The position numbers were made by a program, and so were the translations under genes. Below the pieces are notes generated by a model that saw only the letters and a program-made list of their open reading frames with translations, made no database searches and had not been told where the DNA came from. From Pseudothioclava arenosa (lineage in GTDB: Bacteria > Pseudomonadota > Alphaproteobacteria > Rhodobacterales > Rhodobacteraceae), in contig NZ_NTJD01000002.1 in assembly GCF_002358085.1 (NCBI RefSeq), positions 340,387 through 404,386 of the forward strand: DNA of 64,000 nucleotides, written 5' to 3'. Shown here one piece after another: positions 51,034 to 60,143 of this stretch (positions are counted from its first letter, which is position 1; each line of letters opens with the position of its first letter).

Positions 51034-51113
51034 TTTCTTCTTGGATCAAATACGCAAATTCCGAAGCGGGTCGCTCGCGGTCGGCGGGGCATGCGTATTT
51101 CCGCCAAGAAGAA
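51034..51113. repeat. inverted pair of family A repeats between pyrC and pyrE
   Basis: Direct-orientation copy at 51034-51055 (TTTCTTCTTGG to AAATACGC) and inverted copy at 51093-51113 (GCGTATTT to CCAAGAAGAA). The arms can pair with a few mismatches around a 37-base loop, like the tighter hairpin at 23121-23171. Confidence 0.7.
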
Positions 51114-51116
51114 GGG

Positions 51117-52157
51117 TCAGTCTTTCACATTCCAATAGACCGGGAAGCCCGGGTTGAACACGGTCACGGGCCCCGCGCCCGAGAGGATCTTGTCGGGCCA
51201 TTGCGTGGGGCTATCGGATTTCACCAGGGTCATGGTTTCGGCATTCACCGGCAGGCGGTAGAAGGCCGGGCCGTTCCGGCTGGCGAAATTCGCGAGGGTG
51301 TCGAGCTTGCCCTCTTCCTCGAAGACATGCGCCAGGAGCGCCATCGTGTTGGTCGCGGTGAAGCAACCCGCGCAGCCGCAGGCATGTTCTTTCAGATGGT
51401 CCGCATGCGGCGCCGAGTCGGTGCCGAGGAAGAACCGCGCCTCGCCCGAGGTCGCGGCCTCGCGCAGGGCAAGCCGGTGCAGCTCGCGCTTGGCGACGGG
51501 CAGGCAGTAGTAATGCGGCTTGATCCCGCCCACGAGGATGTGGTTGCGGTTGATGATCAGGTGATGTGTGGTGATCGTGGCCCCAAGGTCATCGCCCTGC
51601 GCGCGCGCGTAATCGACGCCGTCCTTGGTGGTGATATGCTCCATCACCACGCGCAGCCCCGGCGTTGCGCGGCGGATCGGGTCCAGAACGGTCTCGATGA
51701 ACACCGCCTCGCGGTCGAAGATATCGACCTCGGGCGTGACCACCTCGCCATGGACGCAAAGCGGCAGGCCGATCTCGGCCATCTTTTCCAGAACCGGGCG
51801 CACTTTGTCGAAATCGCGCACCCCCGAGGCCGAGTTGGTCGTGGCCCCCGCCGGATAGAGCTTGACCGCGCGCACCAGCCCCGAAGCGGCCGCCGCGGCG
51901 ACATCGGCCGGGTCGGTGTCTTCGGTCAGATAGAGCGTCATCAGGGGCTCGAAGGTCATCCCCTCGGGCAGCGCCGCGAGGATCCGTTCGCGATAGGCCG
52001 CGGCCTCGGCCCCGGTCACCACCGGCGGCACCAGATTCGGCATCACGATGGCGCGGGCGAAATGGCGCGCGGTTTCGGGCAGCACCGCTTGCAGCATCGC
52101 GCCGTCGCGCAGATGCAGGTGCCAGTCGTCGGGGCGGGGGATGGTGATCTGGGTCAT
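51117..52157 (-). CDS. pyrC: dihydroorotase
   Basis: Zinc enzyme closing carbamoyl aspartate to dihydroorotate. The 346-aa protein is the short PyrC type: [13 protein letters not shown] carries the HxH metal ligands, [11 protein letters not shown] the carbamylated Lys, with VHGEVV and [12 protein letters not shown] supplying further His ligands and GTDSAPH the catalytic Asp. Standard length for the E. coli type. First of the pyrC-pyrE pair. Confidence 0.95.
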   Translation of the reverse strand: MTQITIPRPDDWHLHLRDGAMLQAVLPETARHFARAIVMPNLVPPVVTGAEAAAYRERILAALPEGMTFEPLMTLYLTEDTDPADVAAAAASGLVRAVKLYPAGATTNSASGVRDFDKVRPVLEKMAEIGLPLCVHGEVVTPEVDIFDREAVFIETVLDPIRRATPGLRVVMEHITTKDGVDYARAQGDDLGATITTHHLIINRNHILVGGIKPHYYCLPVAKRELHRLALREAATSGEARFFLGTDSAPHADHLKEHACGCAGCFTATNTMALLAHVFEEEGKLDTLANFASRNGPAFYRLPVNAETMTLVKSDSPTQWPDKILSGAGPVTVFNPGFPVYWNVKD

Positions 52158-52259
52158 GGAGCCCGAATTACACCGCCCGCGCGCGCGAATCCAGCGCGAA
52201 GGCGACGCAGTTGCCGCGATGCGTGGCCTGCATGACCGGGATGCGTTAAATGCGATTGT

Positions 52260-52280
52260 TAAGTCAGCATTGCTGACTTA
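52260..52280. promoter_or_regulatory. perfect palindrome over a predicted promoter
   Basis: 10-bp arms TAAGTCAGCA and TGCTGACTTA separated by a single T. A predicted promoter overlaps it: TTGTTA at 52256-52261 and TAGTGT at 52279-52284 with 17-bp spacing. The palindrome fills the spacer, the position of a repressor operator, 51 bp before the DUF1127 start. The regulator is unknown. Confidence 0.6.
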
Positions 52281-52330
52281 GTGTCGAAGGCAGGGAGGGA
52301 ACGTCCTGACTGATCTCAGAGGGTTCCGAC

Positions 52331-52555
52331 ATGGCTTTTATCAGCTTTCACGACAAGGCGGCGTTGCCGCTTGGCAAACAGATCGCGGGTCTTGCCCGAG
52401 GCTTCGCGCAGGCGCTGATCGCGATGGCCGAGCGCCAGTCGCGCGCCGAGGAAATCGCGCGGTTGCGCAAGCTCAGCGCGGCTGATCTGGCGGCGCGGGG
52501 GCTCACGCCCGAGCGCATCGTCGGTCATGTTTTCGCCGACCGGTTCTATTTCTGA
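52331..52555 (+). CDS. DUF1127-like small protein
   Basis: A 74-aa basic protein. The C-terminal half, ARLRKLSAADLAARGLTPERIVGHVF, follows the DUF1127 pattern (L-xLsD-L-d-GLtRxdI). The N-terminal half is helical and begins FISFHDKAALPLG. In alphaproteobacteria DUF1127 proteins are short, abundant, stress-induced and linked to RNA turnover and phosphate or carbon metabolism; whether this one binds RNA is inference. Its promoter is covered by the perfect palindrome upstream. Confidence 0.75.
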   Translation: MAFISFHDKAALPLGKQIAGLARGFAQALIAMAERQSRAEEIARLRKLSAADLAARGLTPERIVGHVFADRFYF

Positions 52556-52662
52556 CCCTCGCGCCCCTGCCGGCCTGCGGCGGCTAGGCTCTTGCAGGCT
52601 GCGCCCACCCGTCCGATACTGCGGTCGGGCCTTGCCAGAACGGGCAAGGGAAGGAGGGCGCG

Positions 52663-53016
52663 ATGTTCAATTCGGAAACCGAAACCCTGACTGAGGTGCG
52701 CGGCGATCTGGTGCTGGCGGCGCTGTGCATTGGGCAATTCCACGCACCTTGCCAGATCGACCCCGAGCGTATCCTTGTTCGCGCGCAAGAGCCCTTGCTG
52801 ATGGCGCTGGGCGCGCTGGGCCTGAAGATCCGGGCGGTCGTCGAGGAATTCACCCCCGCGCCGCTGTTCGTCCCCGACTCCGAGCTGCTGGCACAGGCTG
52901 CGCGCCATCACGAGACCCGCCGCGTGCGCACCCATGTCGCACGCTATCACGGCGCCGATCCCGATGAGCTTGAAGACGATCTTGGCGGAGAGGGCAGCGC
53001 CCCTTCGGCAGGCTGA
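52663..53016 (+). CDS. hypothetical protein
   Basis: A 117-aa soluble protein I do not recognise. It starts after a strong GGAAGGAGGG. Predicted as alpha/beta: TEVRGDLVLAALCIGQFH, a central amphipathic part and a His/Arg-rich C-terminus (ARHHETRRVRTHVARYHGADP) followed by an acidic tail. One conserved-looking Cys pair (C22-type ALCIG and APCQI). It follows the DUF1127 gene by 107 bp on the same strand and is convergent with the hydrolase-like gene. Confidence 0.55.
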   Translation: MFNSETETLTEVRGDLVLAALCIGQFHAPCQIDPERILVRAQEPLLMALGALGLKIRAVVEEFTPAPLFVPDSELLAQAARHHETRRVRTHVARYHGADPDELEDDLGGEGSAPSAG

Positions 53017-53029
53017 TCACCCGCGCCGG

Positions 53030-53986
53030 TTACAGGCGGGGCGGAGGCAGCGTGACGCCGTTGCGCGATAATTGTTCGTCCAGTTCCTTGTAGCGGCTGT
53101 GAAAGCGCGGGTCCTTCAGTCGCTCGGTCACGTTGCGGCACAGCAGCGCCTCAAGATAGACCCGGTCGTGGTCATGCAGCCGCCCGGCGAGGTGGCGCAG
53201 ATATTGCGGCAGGCTATGACGCGCGCGCAGAAGCGGCCAGAAATCGGCCTCGGTCAGATGCCCGGCCATCGCCCGCTCCAGCACCGTGTCCAGTACGCCC
53301 AAAGACGCCAGCATTCGCTCCAGATCGAGCCCCATGTTGCGGCAGCGGATCAGCGTCGTGCCGGGGCGCGCGAACAGCGCGGCATGCATCGCATCGAGCC
53401 GCTCGAACGGGTCGAAGACCACAAATCCCGCGCCCGCACCCTCCATCATGTCGGGCGCAAAGCCGAAACGCCGGGTGAAATCGCGTCGGCGCATCTGCGG
53501 AAAACGGTCGTCCCATCCGGCGATCGCGGGGGCAAGCGTCGCCTGCGGGCGCAGCGCGACCACCGTGGCTCCCGGCGCCGAGACCGAATAGGCGCAGGCC
53601 GCATAGCCCCCCGCGCCCTCGCCGTAGAACACCACGCGGTCGAAATCCTCGAAAAAGGCCTCGTCGATCAGCCGGTCGAAATAGCCATAGACCCGCTCGT
53701 CGCGGAACCATGTCTCGTCCTCGGCGACGAGGGTCAGGCTCGACCAGCCGTGGCTTTGGGCGAGCGACAGGCCATAGGGCAGGTGATCGGGGCGCAACGC
53801 GCGGATTCGCGTGCGGCTTTCGAAGCTGACCAGCAGCTGGGGCCCGGCATCGACGAAGGCGGCGAAATGGTCCGGGGCGAGCGGCTCGAAATAGCCGTCC
53901 TCCTCGGCGATCTCGGCCAGAGCCTCACGCCAGTCCTCGTTGCCTAAGTCCTTCATATTTCGTCGAATTTCCGATGTGCTGTGCAT
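53030..53986 (-). CDS. alpha/beta-hydrolase-like protein without nucleophile serine (paralogue of the 741-aa fusion's C-terminus)
   Basis: A 318-aa protein homologous by eye to the last 260 residues of the fusion encoded at 57821-60046. Shared blocks include DEAFFEDFDRVVFYGEGAGGYAACAY against ATEGFFNRFERVVFYGASMGGYAACAF. The nucleophile elbow GxSxGG of the fusion (Ser563) reads GEGAGG here, so the Ser is Gly (residue 124 from the chosen start) and normal serine-hydrolase catalysis is not expected. The start is uncertain: Met at 53986, 53956 or 54070. Last gene of the glycosyltransferase locus; it may be a scaffold, binding protein, or decaying copy. Confidence 0.7.
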   Translation of the reverse strand: MHSTSEIRRNMKDLGNEDWREALAEIAEEDGYFEPLAPDHFAAFVDAGPQLLVSFESRTRIRALRPDHLPYGLSLAQSHGWSSLTLVAEDETWFRDERVYGYFDRLIDEAFFEDFDRVVFYGEGAGGYAACAYSVSAPGATVVALRPQATLAPAIAGWDDRFPQMRRRDFTRRFGFAPDMMEGAGAGFVVFDPFERLDAMHAALFARPGTTLIRCRNMGLDLERMLASLGVLDTVLERAMAGHLTEADFWPLLRARHSLPQYLRHLAGRLHDHDRVYLEALLCRNVTERLKDPRFHSRYKELDEQLSRNGVTLPPPRL

Positions 53987-54133
53987 TTGGTCTGGTCCCG
54001 GATCGTACTCGTTAAACAACAAAACTCTGGTTAAGTTTTCGCTACCGCAATGCGGCAAGAATATGAGCACATTAGGAAGACATGCTGGACTATCTGACCC
54101 CGCAGGACAATGGCGGGGTTGGACACAGATTGT

Positions 54134-55171
54134 TCACTTCGACGTAAGGGAAGCGCGCCGCGCATGCGCGAGGATGCGGTTCTCGAGCGCGGGCGGCATC
54201 ACCCGCGAAGGGGGTGTGATCACCAGCCGCCCGAACAGCCCGCGATAGGCCTCGTCGGCCATCAGCGCCTCGAACCGCGCCTGACGCCAGGCCACTGCCG
54301 AGCCATGCAGCCGCGCGAGTTCCGGGTCGGCGCCTAACTTGGCGCGCAAGGCAGCCGTCGCCTCGGCGTAACGCCCGATGGTCAGGTCTTCCTCGGTGCA
54401 GAAGTTGCGCTCGACCCAATAAGACATGTCAAACGGCTCCGCCGCCCGGTTCGAGCGTCCCCGGTCGCATTTCACCAGATAGCCCTCCATGCTGCCCAAC
54501 GGGTAATGGTTGAGCTGCGCGAGCTGGTAATTGTCTTCGCCCAGCAGCGAAAACAGCCGGTTCTCGTGATAGATGCCGGGCAATTCGCGCCCCGAGCCGT
54601 CGAACCAGCGCGCTTCTGCGCCGGGCGCGAGCGCACGCGGGCGGTGCACGCCCAGCTTGCGATAGCTGCCATCGTTGCGAAACAGCGTCTTGAACATCTG
54701 CGCGCGCCACGGCCAGCGGATCCGGCGCGGCGCGGCGCGGGGGAATTGCTGCGCGACGGGGCGGTCGACATAGCTGACCACGCCGCAATTGCCGAAAAGC
54801 CGCCAGGTCAGCGGGATCGCGGTTGCTTCGGGCAGGGCCGCGATCAGCGCGGGCAGGGTACCGTCGCCCGCATGGATCACCGGAAACTCGTCGATATCGA
54901 GAAACATCACCCAATCGGCGTCGGCCTTCAGCGGATGCGCCTCGGCTGCCTTCAGCGCGGCCCATTGCGGACCTTCCTTCCAGGGGCCGGGGTTCGGCTG
55001 ATGCGTGATCTGGCCAAGCGCCTGCAGCCGTTCCAGCATCTCGGCGGTGCCGTCGTCGGAATCGTTGGAAAACACGAGAAAATCGGTGAACCCAACCGCG
55101 CGCGCATGGGCGAGCCAGTCGAGCAGAAAGGCGCCTTCGTTCTTGACGCAGGTGATGGCGAGAATGCGCAT
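54134..55171 (-). CDS. glycosyltransferase, family 2 / GT92-like
   Basis: A 345-aa protein opening MRILAITCVKNEGAFLLDWL, the GT-A entry of the Glyco_tranf_2_4 group, followed by the FSNDSDDGTAEMLERL segment and the metal-binding DxD region FLDIDEFPV. A central block TWRLFGNCGV and HRPRALAPG is shared with the 775-aa protein downstream in the list. Predicted to transfer a sugar onto a surface glycan or lipid carrier; sugar and acceptor unknown. ATG at 55171 follows GAGGGTAG. No transmembrane segment is evident. Neighbours are all related glycan genes. Confidence 0.82.
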   Translation of the reverse strand: MRILAITCVKNEGAFLLDWLAHARAVGFTDFLVFSNDSDDGTAEMLERLQALGQITHQPNPGPWKEGPQWAALKAAEAHPLKADADWVMFLDIDEFPVIHAGDGTLPALIAALPEATAIPLTWRLFGNCGVVSYVDRPVAQQFPRAAPRRIRWPWRAQMFKTLFRNDGSYRKLGVHRPRALAPGAEARWFDGSGRELPGIYHENRLFSLLGEDNYQLAQLNHYPLGSMEGYLVKCDRGRSNRAAEPFDMSYWVERNFCTEEDLTIGRYAEATAALRAKLGADPELARLHGSAVAWRQARFEALMADEAYRGLFGRLVITPPSRVMPPALENRILAHARRASLTSK

Positions 55172-55256
55172 GGGACTACCCTCGCATGACGCGCGCCCGC
55201 CCGGCAAGCGCGCTCGGTTTCACCAATGCCACCCCTCGGGGCGCCGCCCTTCCGGC

Positions 55257-55280
55257 TTTCATCGAGCCTGAAATACTCCC
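55257..55280 (+). repeat. dispersed repeat, family C
   Basis: TTTCATCGAGCCTGAAATAC with TCCC after it, in the 150-bp spacer between the two glycosyltransferase genes; matches 45361-45384. Confidence 0.65.
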
Positions 55281-55321
55281 GCCGGAGGCAGCCGACCTCG
55301 GGGTGCAAGCCGGGGCGGGGC

Positions 55322-57649
55322 TCAATGCTCGGCCTCGCCGTGGTGATCGACGGTGAAAAAGAACCCCCGCGGCAGAGCGCGTTTGTGCAGGTCGGCGGGG
55401 ATCACGTCGGGGCCGGCGTTGAACACGTTCGAGCCGAAGATATGCAGCATCCGCGAGAGCGCCTCGAAGCGTTCCGAGGTCAGGTCGCCATAGAAATTCT
55501 CGTAATTCTCGGTGGCGCGCAGCTCGGCAATCTTGGCGCGGTGGCAGGCGACGGAATGCTCATGTGCGGCGCGGATTTCCGGGTCGGCCATCAGCCGGTC
55601 GTATTCGGCCCGCAGCGCCGGGATCATGCGCTGGATCGAGCGGTCTTCGGTGGCGTTGTGGTTCATCCGGAACCAGTAGTTCAGCCCCTGGTCGCGATCG
55701 ACATGGTTGACCCGGCCCCGGTCGCGCTTGACCAGGAAGCTCTCGGCCGAGCGCACCGCGTAATGGTTCAGCTGCACCCAGTCGTAGCCATAGGTCTCCG
55801 TGGTCGAGCGCCAGCCGTTGCGGAACATCTCGCGCGGCATCGGGCGGCCTGAACCGTTCAGCCATTTCACCCGGTCCCAGAGGTCGGGCACGAGCCCCTT
55901 GGGTCGGTGCACGCCGAGCTTCTTGTAGATGTCGATATTGCGAAACAGCGTCTTGAAGCCCCAGGCCTGATGCGGTTTTCGCACCAGCTCGGGGGCGCAG
56001 GCGGTGAACTGATCGAGCAGGAACCTGTCGTGGTATTCATGCACATCGTTATTGCCGAAGAGCCGCCAGGTGAGGCTGATCATGTTCGCCTCGCCCATCG
56101 CCGCATAAAGCGCCTTCAGCGTGCCGTCGCCGATCTTGACGTTGATGAACTCGTCCACATCCATGCAGATCGACCAACCCGCGCTCTGGATCACCGGCTC
56201 GCTTTCGGCGGCCTGCAGCGCGGCATGTTGGGGTTTCAGCTCGCCGCCCGGCACCCAGGGGTTCACCCGGTGCTGGCAGATCCCCTTGCTTTGCAACATC
56301 TCCAGCATCGTGTCGGTGCCGTCGGTGCAATCGTTGGTGTAGATCAGGAAGTCGTCGACCCCGATCGCACGGTGATAGGCGATCCATTCGAGGATAAAGG
56401 GCCCCTCGTTCTTCATCGTGGTGACGATCGCGGTGCGCCCGGCGTCAGTGGCGTGTTTCGGCGCGGGCTTGAGCTTGGAGACCGGCGGGCGGATCGGTTT
56501 GTGGCGCCAGATCTCCTGCGCGATATGCAAAAGCTGCGCGTCTTCGATCAGCGAGGTCTTGGGCGCGAGCTCCGAGGCCTGCCGCCCCGGCACCCGCAAG
56601 GCCATCGCGCGCCAGAACGCATAGACCGAGGCCGGGTCGGGCTTGGCGAAGGCCACGCGGATCATCCGCCAGGTCGCGTTCAGCCCCGCCACGTCGGGCG
56701 CGCAGCCCCAGCGCGCGATGCCACGGCGATTGTCGAACTGGCGGCAGATATGGTCGGCGAAACGCTCGGGCTGGCCGTTGCGCACGCGCCAGGGATAGAT
56801 CCTCCGCCCCACCAGCAACACCACGCCCGAAGGCGCGGCGCGGGTCGCGTCGAACACATTGGGGCGGTCGTCATGGGGCGCGAGGAAATCGGTCACATCG
56901 AGCGTGACCATCGCCCGCGCCCGCGCCAGAAACCGCCATTTCGCCGCCTCGAACAGGATGCCTTGCCCCAAAGGCGCGCGCCACGGATCGGGGGCTGGCA
57001 CCTCCATCCGGTCCTTGCCGGGCGCGTCGGGGGCGAGGAACGGGTGGTTCTCGGGGCCCATCCCGGGCTTGCCAAGCGGCGCGGGGGCCGACAGAAGCAC
57101 CACCACCATGTCGATTTCGCGTGCCTCCAGCCCCTGTTGCAGCGCGTGTTCGAATTCGGCGCCCGAGGCCGCGAAACTGTCGGGCGGGCAGCGGTCAAGC
57201 ACCAGCGCGGCATTGGCGCCATGCAGGTCGTGATGCCAGCTCAGCCAGTCCAGAACCGTCTCGGGGCTTTCTTCGAGGCGCTGGCCGAAAAGCACGTTCT
57301 TGCCAGCGAACAGCCCGGTCTCGGGCGTGTTGACGGGCAGGAGGCTCGGGGCCGGGGGCGGCGTGTCGGGCTCGGGTGGGGTGGCATGGAGCGCCAGATG
57401 CAGCGGCGCGGGCGCGCGCCCCACCACCATCGTGCAGCCCGAGATATCGCGCCGCTCAAGGATATCGCTGCCCTCGGGCAGGCCGTCGAGGGCGATCTGT
57501 TCGGGCTTGCACGGGTTGCCGAAAAACGCGCGAAACTGCAGACGCCCGCCATCCGCCCCGGCCTCGGGCAGCGCCACCGCATCAAGCAACATCGGCCCGC
57601 CGGCCGGATCGGCCGCGCAGATCAGGTGCCGCCGGAGTACGCGCGCCAT
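55322..57649 (-). CDS. large glycosyltransferase with a degenerate N-terminal copy of the catalytic domain
   Basis: A 775-aa protein. Residues about 406-720 form an intact Glyco_tranf_2_4 domain: TAIVTTMKNEGPFILEWIAY, LIYTNDCTDGTDTMLEML, and the DxD-type MDVDEF at 496-501, then TWRLFGNNDVHEY and HRPKGLVPD. Residues about 115-330 look like a worn copy of the same domain: SPETVLDWLSWHHDLHGAN parallels the first block, and LDVTDF at 250-255 stands where the metal motif should be. So one active and one probably inactive domain are fused. It is divergent from the 741-aa fusion gene across 171 bp. Probably builds a surface polysaccharide; acceptor unknown. Confidence 0.8.
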   Translation of the reverse strand: MARVLRRHLICAADPAGGPMLLDAVALPEAGADGGRLQFRAFFGNPCKPEQIALDGLPEGSDILERRDISGCTMVVGRAPAPLHLALHATPPEPDTPPPAPSLLPVNTPETGLFAGKNVLFGQRLEESPETVLDWLSWHHDLHGANAALVLDRCPPDSFAASGAEFEHALQQGLEAREIDMVVVLLSAPAPLGKPGMGPENHPFLAPDAPGKDRMEVPAPDPWRAPLGQGILFEAAKWRFLARARAMVTLDVTDFLAPHDDRPNVFDATRAAPSGVVLLVGRRIYPWRVRNGQPERFADHICRQFDNRRGIARWGCAPDVAGLNATWRMIRVAFAKPDPASVYAFWRAMALRVPGRQASELAPKTSLIEDAQLLHIAQEIWRHKPIRPPVSKLKPAPKHATDAGRTAIVTTMKNEGPFILEWIAYHRAIGVDDFLIYTNDCTDGTDTMLEMLQSKGICQHRVNPWVPGGELKPQHAALQAAESEPVIQSAGWSICMDVDEFINVKIGDGTLKALYAAMGEANMISLTWRLFGNNDVHEYHDRFLLDQFTACAPELVRKPHQAWGFKTLFRNIDIYKKLGVHRPKGLVPDLWDRVKWLNGSGRPMPREMFRNGWRSTTETYGYDWVQLNHYAVRSAESFLVKRDRGRVNHVDRDQGLNYWFRMNHNATEDRSIQRMIPALRAEYDRLMADPEIRAAHEHSVACHRAKIAELRATENYENFYGDLTSERFEALSRMLHIFGSNVFNAGPDVIPADLHKRALPRGFFFTVDHHGEAEH

Positions 57650-57820
57650 TCTGAAAACCCCTTACCTCGTTCCTGCCGCCTTCCTAACACCCGCCGCGGC
57701 CCGGCGCAAAGCCCCGCAGCGCCGGGCGGGCTGCGCTTTGCCATTGGAAAGACGGGGTTTCTCGGGCAAAGTGGCGCGAAATCGCGGCCCCAGGCCGTGA
57801 AGGTAACGGTTGAGGCAGAA

Positions 57821-60046
57821 ATGGCACGAGTGCGCGAGGTCGGCACGCTCTGGATTGGCGGGGCTCTGAGTTGGATGGAACAGCTCTGCCTCAAGAGTTT
57901 CGTCGAACAGGGCCAGAAGATCACCCTGTTTTCCTATGAGGACATCCCCAATGTCCCCGAGGGCGTGATCCGGCGCGACGGGCGCGAGGTGCTCGATACC
58001 GACGATTTCATCAAATACGAGAAAAAGGACAGCTTCGCGCTGTTCGCCGATTACTTCCGTATTCACATGATCGCGCAGAACCCCGGCATGATCTGGGTCG
58101 ATACCGATGTCTATTGCTGGCGGCCGATGGACTATGACAGCGATTATGTCTTTGGTTACGAGCTGCCGAATTCGAAACGCGTGAATAACGCGGTTCTGGG
58201 CCTGCCTGCGGACGCGCCGGTCACGCGCGATATCCTTGCTTTCATGGAGGACCGCTACGCGATCCCGCCCTTCCTGAAGCGTTCGATGCAAGATGACTAT
58301 CGCGCTGCGGCGGCGCGGGGCGAGCCGGTGCATGTCAGCCAGCAGCCCTGGGGCGTCTGGGGCCCGATGATGATCTCGCATTTCGCGGAAAAGCACGGGC
58401 TGCATGACAAAGTGCAGCCGCTCGACGCGTTTTACCCCGTCACCTTCCGCGAACGCACGATGATGATCCGCGAGGCCGAGAAGGTCGAAGAGATGCTGAC
58501 CGAGCGCACCACGGCGCTGCATCTGTGGGCCTCGAACAAGCGCGAGCTGGGGCTGCGCTTCAATGGCGTGCCGCGCGCGGGAACCTTCCTCGACAAGCTG
58601 CTCAAGGTTCAGGGCATTCGCCCGGAGTTTGCGCCGATCAAGGGTCGGGCCAAGCTGGTCTTCGAGCAAAAGGGCGCGGACCCGGCGGTGTTCGATATGG
58701 CCGGGATCGCGGGCGTGACCTCGATCGCCGATCTCGGCGGCACCGCGCCGGGGCTGGTGCTGGCGGCGGCGGATCGCTGGGATTGCGACATCCATCTGAT
58801 CGACCTGCTGCCCAATGGCAAATGGCCGGATGCGCCCTCGGACTGGGTTGCGCCCTACCGCGCCCATCTCGAGGCTGAGGGCATCGCGCCCGAACGCATC
58901 CGGGTGGTTGCGCGCGCGGGCGATCTGCGCCCGGTCGACCTGCTCCTGAACCTGTCGGGCTTTGGCGATGTGAACAAGGTCAAGCATATCGCCCCGGTTC
59001 TGGAAGGCGCGCTGCATTCCGACAACCGGATGCTGATGGATATCCGCAAGGGCTCGGGCGCCTATCCGTTTCTCAAGGGATTTGGCACCAACGCGCTTGT
59101 CGAGGAAATGCCCGATGGTGGCGGCGGCACGATCAACCGCGTGGTGTTCACCCCGAACCCGCCCGCGCCGCAGGCCGCCGACCCTGGCTGGGGCGAGATC
59201 GCACGCGAGCTGACCGGAAAGGACGGCTTCTATACCGAGCACGACACCGGCCACAGTTTCCTGTTCATCCCGCGCAGCGAAAAGGTGCTGGTCGTCACCT
59301 TCGACAACCTCGACATCGCGATGAACAAGCGCGACACGCGCCGACCTTGGGGCTTCGAGTTCATCGAGAAACAGGGCTGGTCGATGCTGGGTGTGATGGC
59401 GGGCGGCTGGACCTGGTATCGCGAGCCTTGGGTCTCGGATCAGTTCGACCGGCTCGCGACCGAGGGCTTCTTCAACCGGTTTGAGCGCGTGGTGTTCTAT
59501 GGCGCCTCGATGGGCGGCTATGCGGCCTGCGCGTTTTCGCCCGCGCATCCGGGCGCGGATGTGGTGGCGATCTCGCCGCAATCGACTCTGGACAAGACCC
59601 TCGTGCCCTGGGAGACGCGCTACAAGGTCGCCTGGGATCGCGATTATTCCGGCAAATATGGCGATGCGGCCGAGGCCTCGCGCACGGCGCGGCGGGTCAA
59701 TATCTTCTACGATCCCTACGAGCCGCTCGACCGGGGTCATGCCGATCGTTTTGAGGGCGAGAATGTCGTGCGGCTGCGCGCGCCCTTGATGGGGCACCGG
59801 CTGGGCTCGTCGCTTAACCAAATGGGGATCTTGTCGCCGATCATCCTTGGCGCGTTGGACGGCTCGCTGACCGAACTTGAATTCTATCGCCGCCTGCGCG
59901 CACGTCGCGACTCGGCGCGGTATCAGCGCGAACTGTTCACCCGGGTCGTGGCGAAGGGGCACAAGGATCTGGCGCGGCGGCTTGGCAGATGGGTGCTTGC
60001 GCGCGGTGACAATCGTGCGATCCGCCTGGGCCTGCAGAAGCTTTGA
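57821..60046 (+). CDS. three-domain protein: DxD glycosyltransferase, methyltransferase-like, alpha/beta-hydrolase-like
   Basis: A 741-aa fusion. Residues about 5-255 are a capsular/Gly_transf_sug-type glycosyltransferase with the metal motif WVDTDVY (D94, D96) and an N-terminal GTLWIGGALSWMEQLCLKSF block. Residues about 275-445 resemble a class I methyltransferase fold (VTSIADLGGTAPGLVLAAADRWDCDI) without a convincing intact AdoMet loop. Residues about 478-700 are an alpha/beta-hydrolase with nucleophile elbow YGASMGGYAA (Ser563) and the SPQST block; a candidate Asp and His lie after it. ATG at 57821 follows GAGG; a GTG 24 bases upstream is an alternative. The last domain has a Ser-less paralogue at 53030-53986. 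Confidence 0.75.
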   Translation: MARVREVGTLWIGGALSWMEQLCLKSFVEQGQKITLFSYEDIPNVPEGVIRRDGREVLDTDDFIKYEKKDSFALFADYFRIHMIAQNPGMIWVDTDVYCWRPMDYDSDYVFGYELPNSKRVNNAVLGLPADAPVTRDILAFMEDRYAIPPFLKRSMQDDYRAAAARGEPVHVSQQPWGVWGPMMISHFAEKHGLHDKVQPLDAFYPVTFRERTMMIREAEKVEEMLTERTTALHLWASNKRELGLRFNGVPRAGTFLDKLLKVQGIRPEFAPIKGRAKLVFEQKGADPAVFDMAGIAGVTSIADLGGTAPGLVLAAADRWDCDIHLIDLLPNGKWPDAPSDWVAPYRAHLEAEGIAPERIRVVARAGDLRPVDLLLNLSGFGDVNKVKHIAPVLEGALHSDNRMLMDIRKGSGAYPFLKGFGTNALVEEMPDGGGGTINRVVFTPNPPAPQAADPGWGEIARELTGKDGFYTEHDTGHSFLFIPRSEKVLVVTFDNLDIAMNKRDTRRPWGFEFIEKQGWSMLGVMAGGWTWYREPWVSDQFDRLATEGFFNRFERVVFYGASMGGYAACAFSPAHPGADVVAISPQSTLDKTLVPWETRYKVAWDRDYSGKYGDAAEASRTARRVNIFYDPYEPLDRGHADRFEGENVVRLRAPLMGHRLGSSLNQMGILSPIILGALDGSLTELEFYRRLRARRDSARYQRELFTRVVAKGHKDLARRLGRWVLARGDNRAIRLGLQKL

Positions 60047-60095
60047 TCCGCATTTCCGCCGCCTGCCAAAATGTCGCACTCCCCTCGGGCAAGAT

Positions 60096-60137
60096 TTGAC
60101 TTAGGTCAAGGCTTGCGGAAGGGGGCTCACGTATCTC
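60096..60137 (+). promoter_or_regulatory. Fnr-type dyad and promoter of the predicted sRNA
   Basis: TTGAC-TTAG-GTCAA at 60096-60109, a dyad differing from the Fnr consensus TTGAT-N4-ATCAA by one base in each half. A -10-like TATCTC lies at 60132-60137, giving a start near 60144. The dyad centre (60102.5) is then at -41.5, the exact class II position at which Fnr-type activators replace the -35 contact. No TTGACA-like -35 at the right distance is seen. Confidence 0.55.
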
Positions 60138-60143
60138 TTTCGC

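Noticed and set aside
52556..52662. CcsR-type sRNA behind the DUF1127 gene, as in Rhodobacter
   Set aside because: No CUCCUCCC-containing hairpins or T-tailed terminator in this 107-bp spacer.
53940..54248. Plus-strand frame in the spacer between the hydrolase paralogue and the glycosyltransferase
   Set aside because: Overlaps the ends of two better-supported minus-strand genes; no motif.
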